The translations under genes were made by a program, and so were the position numbers. From Clostridiales bacterium (GTDB lineage Bacteria > Bacillota_A > Clostridia > Oscillospirales > Oscillospiraceae): a stretch of DNA of 5,936 bases. The DNA is taken from positions 1 through 5,936 of the forward strand of contig DXUR01000188.1 of NCBI GenBank assembly GCA_019417795.1, given 5' to 3'. This document shows positions 1 through 3,084 of this stretch, one piece after another. The notes beneath the pieces were generated by a model, which was not told the DNA's origin, searched no databases, and saw nothing but the letters and a program-made list of their open reading frames with translations. Position 1 is the stretch's first letter; every line of letters begins with the position of its first letter.

Positions 1-236
1 GCAGTGGGAGCAGTCTTGTTCAGCTTGTCAGCATCCTTCCAAATGCTCTCAGCCTTGCTGTCCATACCACTCTTGTGGTTGTAGTCGACGGTAACAGTCC
101 CCTGAGTACCCTTAGCGTTCAGAGCCTTCTCCAGAGCCTTGCTGGCAGCAGCATCGCCCAGAGCACAGCCGGTCAGCATGGAAACTGCCAGTGCGCCGGT
201 CAGAACAACAGCCATGAGTTTCTTGAACATTTTCAT
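1..236 (-). CDS. Small lipoprotein, 5' part (runs off window start)
   Basis: The first 78 codons are visible and the frame is open to the window edge, so the 3' end lies outside. The N-terminus is a bacterial lipoprotein signal: basic MKMFKK, a hydrophobic core at about residues 8-20, then lipobox LTGC with the lipidated cysteine at residue 24. The mature part is Ala/Lys-rich and hydrophilic (residues 25-78), and I match it to no family. The start at 236 is chosen because GGAGG (250-246) lies 9 nt upstream; the Met two codons later would be 15 nt away. A strong sigma-A promoter lies upstream (316-344), giving a ~73-nt leader, so the gene begins its own transcript. The expected product is a membrane-anchored extracytoplasmic protein of unknown function. 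The lipoprotein call is firm; the role is open. Confidence 0.85.
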   Translation of the reverse strand, partial: MKMFKKLMAVVLTGALAVSMLTGCALGDAAASKALEKALNAKGTQGTVTVDYNHKSGMDSKAESIWKDADKLNKTAPT

Positions 237-245
237 AGTGGTATT

Positions 246-298
246 CCTCCAATAAAAAATGATTTTTATTTCGGCAAACCACTACAATTATTGTGTGG
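246..298 (-). promoter_or_regulatory. Structured leader with AU hairpin abutting the RBS
   Basis: Two inverted repeats lie in the leader of the 1-236 gene. The arms CCAC.ACAAT and ATTGTGTGG (279-298) form a ~9-bp stem with one bulged base. AATAAAAA (251-258) and TTTTTATT (263-270) form an 8-bp AU stem with a 4-nt loop that ends one base before the GGAGG at 250-246. They may stabilise the mRNA or tune ribosome access. The 279-298 palindrome, at about +11 to +30, could instead be an operator. Confidence 0.45.
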
Positions 299-315
299 CT
301 TGTCTCGATAGGCCT

Positions 316-344
316 AGTATAGTTCATTTTCACAAGATTGTCAA
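316..344 (-). promoter_or_regulatory. Sigma-A promoter of the 1-236 lipoprotein
   Basis: On the minus strand, -35 TTGACA (344-339) and -10 TATACT (321-316) are separated by exactly 17 bp. The expected start is near 309, leaving ~73 nt before the ATG at 236. No other gene lies between this promoter and the lipoprotein. Confidence 0.85.
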
Positions 345-629
345 GATACGGTATTTGTTTCGGCGTTTTGCCTAATCAAGCCCTTAAAAAAATGGCAAAG
401 TGTTGGTTCGCCGTGCATTTGTGCCGGAGTTTGGGGCGCAAAACCCGGGTGTTTGTGATAGATTTGTGGCGAAGATGTGATAACCCGCTCCGCGCAGTCC
501 GGCAGGCCGGCGGCTCGGCTGTGACGGGCCTGCCCTCTCCGTCCCCTTTGGTGACACCTCTCCCAAAGAGAGAGGCTTTTGGCCTGCGGAAACGCTCCGC
601 GGTATGCCCTAACAAAAAGGGCAGTGTGC
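345..629. other. Gene-free intergenic region with palindromes
   Basis: I see no credible gene here: open frames lack ribosome binding sites and run across the repeats. The region separates the 1-236 lipoprotein promoter (firing leftward) from cassette 1. Its visible structure is the palindromic cluster at 501-576, a hairpin with arms at 584-590 and 596-602, and a 6-bp hairpin TGCCCT/AGGGCA (605-610/618-623) just before the cassette 1 promoter. None of these has a U-run, so they do not read as terminators. Confidence 0.6.
501..576. repeat. REP-like palindromic intergenic repeat
   Basis: Stacked inverted repeats: GGCAGGCC (501-508) pairs perfectly with GGCCTGCC (527-534), and CCTCTC (557-562) pairs with GAGAGG (570-575). 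Between them a GTCCCC-TTT-GGTGAC mini-hairpin (541-555) has one mismatch. From memory, the pattern of CCCTCTCC, a short inner hairpin, then ACCTCTCCCAAAG-GAGAGGC resembles dispersed intergenic repeats of Faecalibacterium-type genomes. This copy looks degenerate. Only one copy is in the window, so repeat status rests on recall. Confidence 0.45.
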
Positions 630-631
630 GC

Positions 632-660
632 TTGACAATCCGCGTGCTGACGTCTATAAT
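632..660 (+). promoter_or_regulatory. Antisense-RNA promoter, cassette 1
   Basis: TTGACA (632-637), 17-bp spacer, TATAAT (655-660): both hexamers match the sigma-A consensus exactly. It fires toward the 3' end of the convergent peptide gene, with an expected start near 667. Confidence 0.88.
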
Positions 661-666
661 AAAGAT

Positions 667-770
667 AAGGAAAGGCGCTGTCCGCACAGTGGTCAGCTTC
701 CCTCCTCGGATGTCACATTAGAAAATATGACCGCCGTGAGTTGGTAGCTTTGGGGCGGTCATTTTTCTTG
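667..770 (+). ncRNA. Candidate antitoxin RNA, cassette 1 (~100 nt)
   Basis: The predicted transcript runs from the consensus promoter (start near 667) to the U-rich tail after the 727-762 hairpin. It has no convincing coding potential. The 5' part can form a CGCTGT/ACAGTG hairpin, followed by a C/U-rich segment CCTCCT (701-706) able to pair with AGGAGG of the peptide's ribosome binding site. The 3' part is complementary to the end of the peptide mRNA through the terminator. The convergent arrangement is that of Fst RNA II or RatA. Ends are predicted, not measured. Confidence 0.65.
727..762. terminator. Bidirectional terminator, cassette 1
   Basis: ATGACCGCC (727-735) pairs perfectly with GGCGGTCAT (754-762), with an 18-nt loop. 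The plus strand continues with TTTTCTT. The minus strand continues with ATTTTC, a weaker tail. One hairpin can therefore end both the antisense RNA and the peptide mRNA. Confidence 0.75.
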
Positions 771-773
771 TCA

Positions 774-911
774 TTATTTTTTCGAATCGTGTTTTGCGCG
801 GTGCGAGTCACGAAAAATCGCTTGGGCAATCGTCCAAGTGATCTTGGCTGTGCCAATGATGACAGTGACCAAAAGGGTGAGCAGGGCGAGAACATTATTC
901 CAAATTTCCAT
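774..911 (-). CDS. 45-aa hydrophobic peptide, putative type I toxin (copy 1)
   Basis: The peptide starts MEIWNN, has one hydrophobic segment (about residues 7-28, with conserved Gly20 and Trp26), then a polar basic tail with FRD at 33-35, RAKHDSKK at the C-terminus. The size and layout fit a single membrane-spanning helix, as in type I toxins of the Fst, TxpA and BsrG kind. I do not recognise the exact family, and toxicity is inferred. The start is set by AAGGAGG (927-921), 9 nt before ATG. A longer in-frame opening to 1064 exists, but it would run through the leader hairpin. Identity to copies 2 and 3 is about 25/45, with no indels, so the reading frame has been kept during divergence. The gene is expressed from the 1068-1096 promoter and convergent to an antisense RNA. 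Confidence 0.75.
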   Translation of the reverse strand: MEIWNNVLALLTLLVTVIIGTAKITWTIAQAIFRDSHRAKHDSKK

Positions 912-950
912 AACGGAATACCTCCTTGAGTAACTCATGTATAAAAACAC

Positions 951-999
951 TCGTACCCTCGGAGGGCGACAAAAAATTGAACTTCCTCTAAGGGTACGA
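951..999 (-). promoter_or_regulatory. Long leader hairpin of peptide mRNA, cassette 1
   Basis: Arms 951-965 and 985-999 form 14 pairs out of 15 (one G-U, one C-A mismatch) around a 19-nt loop. The arm sequences differ from those of copies 2 and 3, yet pairing is kept. The sense-strand loop keeps the AAGTTCAATTTTTTGTC core shared by all copies. One arm carries CCTCC on the sense strand, which could also pair with the ribosome binding site at 927-921. Confidence 0.75.
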
Positions 1000-1067
1000 C
1001 ACATCGGTGACCCCAAGAAGGGAAGCATGACCGCTGCACTTGCAGAACAGCGTCTTTCCTGCAAATA

Positions 1068-1096
1068 AGGATACCATAAAAATCGACGGATTGCAA
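1068..1096 (-). promoter_or_regulatory. Peptide mRNA promoter, cassette 1
   Basis: On the minus strand, TTGCAA (1096-1091) and TATCCT (1073-1068) have a 17-bp spacer. The expected start is near 1061, giving a ~150-nt leader. Position and sequence are the same in copy 2. Confidence 0.7.
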
Positions 1097-1109
1097 TGCC
1101 TTCCGGTGC

Positions 1110-1138
1110 TTGACAATCCGCGTGCTGACGTCTATAAT
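1110..1138 (+). promoter_or_regulatory. Antisense-RNA promoter, cassette 2
   Basis: TTGACA (1110-1115) and TATAAT (1133-1138) with a 17-bp spacer, identical in design to copy 1. The -35 lies 13 bp past the end of the copy 1 peptide -35, so the two promoters are back to back and divergent. Confidence 0.88.
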
Positions 1139-1144
1139 AAAGAT

Positions 1145-1248
1145 AAGGAAAGGCGCTGTCCGCACAGTGGTCAGCTTCCCTCCTTGAGTGTCACATTAGA
1201 AAACATGACCGCCGAAGTTTGGGATGCTTGGGGCGGTCATTTTTCTTG
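1145..1248 (+). ncRNA. Candidate antitoxin RNA, cassette 2 (~100 nt)
   Basis: Predicted from promoter 1110-1138 to the U-tail after the 1205-1240 hairpin. Its 1179-1196 segment (CCTCCTT, then GA, GT, TC, CAT) is an imperfect direct repeat of 1400-1418, the complement of its own peptide's RBS region. It matches the copy 1 RBS complement better (11 contiguous bases, 921-931). The 3' end overlaps the peptide mRNA at the shared terminator. Ends are predicted. Confidence 0.66.
1205..1240. terminator. Bidirectional terminator, cassette 2
   Basis: ATGACCGCC (1205-1213) pairs with GGCGGTCAT (1232-1240), with an 18-nt loop. The plus-strand tail is TTTTCTTG and the minus-strand tail is GTTTTC. The stem is identical in all three cassettes, while the loop differs. 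Confidence 0.77.
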
Positions 1249-1253
1249 TCATT

Positions 1254-1391
1254 TTATTTTTTCGAATAGTGTTTTGCCCGAGGTTTGTCCCGAAAGACGT
1301 CCCTCGAAATCATCCACGTCACATTGATGACGCCGATGACGACTGTAGCCAAAAGGTTCAGTGCGGAAAAAACAATATTTAAAATTTCCAT
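1254..1391 (-). CDS. 45-aa hydrophobic peptide, putative type I toxin (copy 2)
   Basis: This short gene is easily missed. The protein begins MEILNIVFSALNLL and ends RAKHYSKK, 45 residues, with one predicted membrane helix (about residues 5-28) and a charged, mostly basic tail from residue 30. It differs from copy 3 only at residue 2 (Glu/Asp) and 42 (Tyr/Asp). The two genes differ at about 8 nt and five of the seven changed codons are silent, which points to selection on the protein. The RBS AAGGAGG (1406-1400) is 8 nt before ATG. The mRNA is predicted to start near 1540 and end at the 1205-1240 hairpin, where it meets the convergent RNA. Membrane toxicity is inferred from architecture. A non-toxic membrane peptide or secreted peptide remains possible. 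Confidence 0.78.
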   Translation of the reverse strand: MEILNIVFSALNLLATVVIGVINVTWMISRDVFRDKPRAKHYSKK

Positions 1392-1434
1392 GATGGAATC
1401 CTCCTTCAAGTATCTCATGTAAAAACAATCGAAC

Positions 1435-1473
1435 CGTCAGGAGGATGACAAAAAATTGGACTTCCTCCTGACG
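1435..1473 (-). promoter_or_regulatory. Long leader hairpin of peptide mRNA, cassette 2
   Basis: CGTCAGGAGGA (1435-1445) pairs perfectly with TCCTCCTGACG (1463-1473), 11 bp, with a 17-nt loop. The stem buries both an SD-like AGGAGGA and an anti-SD TCCTCCT, so the anti-SD arm could swap between this stem and the true RBS at 1406-1400. Confidence 0.78.
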
Positions 1474-1546
1474 ATGACACGAACAATGACACCGAGGAGG
1501 GAAGCATGACCGCTGCACTTGCAGAACAGCGCCTTTCCTACCGATA

Positions 1547-1575
1547 AGGATACCATAAAAATCGACGGATTGCAA
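1547..1575 (-). promoter_or_regulatory. Peptide mRNA promoter, cassette 2
   Basis: On the minus strand, TTGCAA (1575-1570), 17-bp spacer, TATCCT (1552-1547), with a start expected near 1540. The -35 shares bases with the stem of the 1574-1603 terminator. Confidence 0.7.
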
Positions 1576-1603
1576 CAGCTCCACCTTCCCGGGTGGAGCT
1601 GTT
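1574..1603 (+). terminator. Strong hairpin terminator at the cassette 2 edge
   Basis: AACAGCTCCACC (1574-1585) pairs perfectly with GGTGGAGCTGTT (1592-1603), 12 bp with a 6-nt loop. The plus-strand tail is CTTTCTTTCT; the minus-strand side has no U-run. No plus-strand gene precedes it, so it would stop read-through of the cassette antisense RNAs before the 1695-1723 promoter, or it is left over from an earlier arrangement. Confidence 0.65.
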
Positions 1604-1694
1604 CTTTCTTTCTCCCGGAATTGTTCAATTTGCCGGTTTCCGGCATTTCGAATTGGGCATCCATCCAGACTTTTTTCGATTTTACGTCAGAATG

Positions 1695-1723
1695 TTGACA
1701 TCTTCCCGTCATCGTCTTATCAT
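1695..1723 (+). promoter_or_regulatory. Promoter of the 1919-2494 lipoprotein
   Basis: TTGACA (1695-1700), 17-bp spacer, TATCAT (1718-1723). The expected start near 1730 gives a long leader of ~190 nt. A weaker pair nearer the gene (TTGCAC 1859-1864, GATAAA 1881-1886, 16-bp spacer) could give a short leader instead. From 1604 to the gene I see only this promoter, the following leader and a small GCCGG/CCGGC hairpin (1632-1644). Confidence 0.6.
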
Positions 1724-1791
1724 TGTGTTGTAGAAGCCGTAAGTGTTTTAAAGCGCTGTTCGCCGTCTGTTTCAACGGTTTTCGAATCATA

Positions 1792-1848
1792 GCAATTCAA
1801 CTTTTTAATGCAACAGCAACAGCGTTGAATTGCATATCGCAAATATGC
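1792..1848 (+). promoter_or_regulatory. Leader with mutually exclusive hairpins
   Basis: GCAATTCAAC (1792-1801) pairs perfectly with GTTGAATTGC (1824-1833). GCATAT (1832-1837) pairs perfectly with ATATGC (1843-1848), followed by TGTTTT. The two stems share bases 1832-1833. A third option is ATGCAA (1808-1813) with TTGCAT (1830-1835). This could be an attenuator or a protein-binding leader. It matches no riboswitch class I know, and the second stem is weak (6 bp, AT-rich). Confidence 0.4.
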
Positions 1849-1918
1849 TGTTTTCATGTTGCACTAATTTCTTGCCTTGCGATAAACAGTCGGACTGCGC
1901 AGACGGGAGGGTTCTGCC

Positions 1919-2494
1919 ATGACACGATGCACAAACCGCCGCACTGCCATCCTTACGCTCATTCTGGGCCTTACACTCCTGCTTTGCGGCTGTCAGATCG
2001 GCGGCGGGGTATTCGTCCTGCCGGACATTTCCACAAAAGACAGCACGCAGGGCAAAACTCAGCTTCTCGCCGCCCTGAATAAACATTATTACACCCACTT
2101 TGACAACAGCGATTCCAGCCACTTTATCTATGGCAATGACTCCGCCGCCGAGGCTGTCCTTGCCTATCTTCAAAAAGTTTGCGCCGACGACGCCAGCAAG
2201 GTGGCCTCGCTCCTCTCCGACAGTACGGGTGATACCAGCCCGGTGCATTGTGCCGACAGCTTGCTGGCCAGCTATCCTTCCCTATCCGCAAGGCCATGCA
2301 AGGTCAGCTACGCCGCGCTGGACTCCGACTTATCGGATGATGCCCTTCTCTCATCCGCTGCCCAGACGCTACTCAAAAATCGGAGATTCCTCGTCCTGCC
2401 TGATATTTCTTCCAATATCGATTGCTGTCAGGTCAGTTTTGCCGTCGGCACCATCGGCGGACAGACCTTCGTGATCGCCGTCTTTACCTCCTGA
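1919..2494 (+). CDS. Lipoprotein of unknown function, 191 aa
   Basis: GGAGG (1906-1910) is 8 nt before the ATG. The N-terminus is basic (residues 3-8) with a hydrophobic core (10-22) and LCGC as lipobox, lipidated at Cys25. Cysteine at position -2 is unusual but compatible with the motif. The mature domain (about 26-191) is Ser/Asp/Ala-rich, has several cysteines including an adjacent pair at 169-170, and ends in a hydrophobic strand-like stretch. The hexapeptide VLPDIS occurs twice, at 33-38 and 159-164. I recognise no domain; the C-terminal VSFAVGTIGGQTFVIAVF faintly recalls the last strands of CAP/SCP proteins, but the catalytic residues are not evident. The product should be anchored on the outer face of the membrane. 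It is monocistronic, with a promoter and structured leader upstream and a terminator 10 bp downstream. Confidence 0.82.
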   Translation: MTRCTNRRTAILTLILGLTLLLCGCQIGGGVFVLPDISTKDSTQGKTQLLAALNKHYYTHFDNSDSSHFIYGNDSAAEAVLAYLQKVCADDASKVASLLSDSTGDTSPVHCADSLLASYPSLSARPCKVSYAALDSDLSDDALLSSAAQTLLKNRRFLVLPDISSNIDCCQVSFAVGTIGGQTFVIAVFTS

Positions 2495-2496
2495 TA

Positions 2497-2570
2497 AAAA
2501 CAAAAAGCCAGCCGCAGTTTTCCGTTCTGCGGCTGGCTTCATCTTTTACTTGCTCAAGCGGGCATTTTCT
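2497..2570 (-). ncRNA. Candidate ~75-nt small RNA convergent to the lipoprotein
   Basis: A consensus minus-strand promoter (2577-2604) predicts a start near 2570, and the 2505-2539 hairpin with its strong minus-strand U-tail predicts an end near 2497. No useful reading frame fits; the only ATG opens MPA then stop. It overlaps the 3' end of the lipoprotein mRNA only across the terminator. It could be a regulatory RNA or a decayed relative of the cassette antisense RNAs. Predicted from sequence only. Confidence 0.45.
2505..2539. terminator. Bidirectional terminator after the lipoprotein
   Basis: AAGCCAGCCGCAG (2505-2517) pairs perfectly with CTGCGGCTGGCTT (2527-2539), 13 bp with a 9-nt loop. 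The plus-strand tail is CATCTTTTA. The minus-strand tail is TTTGTTTTT, the better U-run, so the site also suits a leftward transcript. Confidence 0.85.
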
Positions 2571-2576
2571 CCGGCT

Positions 2577-2604
2577 ATTATAAAATGTCATCTCCGTTTG
2601 TCAA
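2577..2604 (-). promoter_or_regulatory. Consensus promoter of the candidate small RNA
   Basis: On the minus strand, TTGACA (2604-2599), 16-bp spacer, TATAAT (2582-2577). Both hexamers are perfect. The spacer shares a TGAC with the cassette antisense promoters. The -35 lies 12 bp from the cassette 3 peptide -35, pointing the other way. Confidence 0.6.
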
Positions 2605-2616
2605 TAGGGAAAGAGA

Positions 2617-2645
2617 TTGCTTTCTGTCCAATTTTATGGTATCCT
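2617..2645 (+). promoter_or_regulatory. Peptide mRNA promoter, cassette 3
   Basis: TTGCTT (2617-2622), 17-bp spacer, TATCCT (2640-2645), with an expected start near 2652 and a ~145-nt leader. The -35 is weaker than TTGCAA in copies 1 and 2. Confidence 0.62.
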
Positions 2646-2716
2646 TATCGGTAAGAAAGGCGCTGTTCTGCAAGTGCAGCGGTCATGCTTCCCTCCTTCG
2701 TATCACATTGTGCCGC

Positions 2717-2753
2717 GTCAGGAGGAAGTTCAATTTTTTGTCATCCTCCTGAT
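2717..2753 (+). promoter_or_regulatory. Long leader hairpin of peptide mRNA, cassette 3
   Basis: GTCAGGAGGA (2717-2726) pairs with TCCTCCTGAT (2744-2753): 9 Watson-Crick pairs plus one G-U, with a 17-nt loop. TCCTCCT (2744-2750) could instead pair with AGGAGGA of the RBS (2783-2789). A second anti-SD, CCTCCTTC (2692-2699), can pair over 8 bp with GAAGGAGG (2781-2788). Confidence 0.77.
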
Positions 2754-2796
2754 GGTTCGAATGTTACACATCCGCTACTTGAAGGAGGAGTCCATT

Positions 2797-2934
2797 ATGG
2801 ATATTCTGAATATTGTTTTTTCCGCACTGAACCTTTTGGCTACAGTCGTCATCGGTGTCATCAATGTGACATGGATGATTTCGAGGGACGTCTTTCGGGA
2901 CAAGCCTCGGGCAAAACACGATTCAAAAAAATAA
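2797..2934 (+). CDS. 45-aa hydrophobic peptide, putative type I toxin (copy 3)
   Basis: The protein begins MDILNIVFSALNLL, has one predicted membrane helix (about 5-28, with Gly20, Asn23 and Trp26) and ends RAKHDSKK. The start is fixed by GGAGG (2784-2788), 8 nt upstream. A frame open upstream to 2617 is rejected because it would begin inside the promoter and run through the leader hairpin. It is 43/45 identical to copy 2. The mRNA is predicted from about 2652 to 2990 (~340 nt), convergent to a minus-strand RNA that starts 3' of the gene. This layout is known from Fst/par and TxpA/RatA type I systems, where a short membrane peptide is silenced by an antisense RNA. The family itself is unknown to me, so the toxin role is inferred. 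Confidence 0.8.
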   Translation: MDILNIVFSALNLLATVVIGVINVTWMISRDVFRDKPRAKHDSKK

Positions 2935-2939
2935 AATGG

Positions 2940-3046
2940 CAAGAAAAATGACCGCCCATAGCTCCTACACTCTGGCGGTCATATTTTCTCGTAAAATGTG
3001 TTGCTGAAGGAGGAAGCTGACCACTGTATGGGCAGCGCCTTTCTTT
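2940..3046 (-). ncRNA. Candidate antitoxin RNA, cassette 3 (~105 nt)
   Basis: Predicted from the minus-strand promoter at 3053-3081 to the U-tail after the 2948-2982 hairpin. Its C/U-rich segment is the complement of TGAAGGAGGA (3005-3014), which is identical to TGAAGGAGGA of the peptide RBS (2780-2789). The RNA can therefore form 10 perfect pairs with the RBS in addition to the overlap at the terminator. Ends are predicted. Confidence 0.68.
2948..2982. terminator. Bidirectional terminator, cassette 3
   Basis: ATGACCGCC (2948-2956) pairs with GGCGGTCAT (2974-2982), with a 17-nt loop. The plus tail (peptide mRNA) is ATTTTCTC and the minus tail (antisense RNA) is TTTTCTTG. It may also end the exchanger transcript, which comes from the right on the minus strand. 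Confidence 0.77.
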
Positions 3047-3052
3047 ATCTTT

Positions 3053-3081
3053 ATTATAGACGTCAGCACGCAGATTGTCAA
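3053..3081 (-). promoter_or_regulatory. Antisense-RNA promoter, cassette 3
   Basis: On the minus strand, TTGACA (3081-3076), 17-bp spacer, TATAAT (3058-3053), identical hexamers to copies 1 and 2. It begins 3 bp after the exchanger stop codon (3087-3085) on the same strand. Confidence 0.88.
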
Positions 3082-3084
3082 GCC

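Larger units (their letters stand above)
630..1096 (-). repeat. Cassette 1 of a three-copy type I TA-like element
   Basis: This ~467-bp unit is homologous over its whole length to 1108-1575 (same orientation) and to 2617-3083 (inverted). Homology starts at GCTTGAC, which leads into the antisense promoter, and ends at the TTGCAA -35 of the peptide promoter. The unit holds, in + order, the antisense promoter, antisense RNA, shared terminator, peptide gene (minus), leader hairpin and peptide promoter (minus). Copy 1 is the most diverged of the three. Only 11 bp (1097-1107) separate it from copy 2. Confidence 0.85.
1108..1575 (-). repeat. Cassette 2 of the type I TA-like element
   Basis: The second unit lies head-to-tail with copy 1 and has the same part order. 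Its peptide gene is nearly identical to that of copy 3 and clearly diverged from copy 1, so the tandem pair does not come from a recent local duplication. Its outer end (TTGCAA, 1570-1575) overlaps the stem of a plus-strand terminator (1574-1603). Confidence 0.87.
2617..3083 (+). repeat. Cassette 3 of the type I TA-like element (inverted)
   Basis: The third ~467-bp unit is in the opposite orientation to copies 1 and 2: peptide gene on plus, antisense RNA on minus. It is closest to copy 2. Homology to the other copies runs from the TTGCTT -35 (2617, drifted from TTGCAA) to AAGC at 3080-3083, immediately before the stop codon of the exchanger gene. I see no clear target-site duplication. Confidence 0.87.

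Noticed and set aside
338..721. 127-aa plus-strand and 103-aa minus-strand open frames
   Set aside because: No RBS, no recognisable domain, and both cross the palindromic repeats and the cassette 1 antisense promoter.
774..1064. Longer 96-aa version of the copy 1 peptide (and a 105-aa version of copy 3 from 2617)
   Set aside because: The extra codons would cover the promoter or leader hairpin, have no RBS, and are not conserved between copies, whereas each 45-aa start has AAGGAGG 8-9 nt upstream.
630..1575. CRISPR or integron-type array
   Set aside because: The repeats are ~467 bp, contain a gene and promoters, and number only two in tandem; there are no short direct repeats with unique spacers and no attC-like sites.
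1249..1584. 111-aa minus-strand frame over cassette 2
   Set aside because: It is a different frame over the copy 2 peptide gene; the 45-aa frame at 1254-1391 has the RBS and is conserved with copy 3.
630..3083. Insertion sequence or transposon with a transposase
   Set aside because: No transposase frame occurs and no clear target-site duplication is visible. Non-autonomous mobility stays open, but is not supported enough to annotate.
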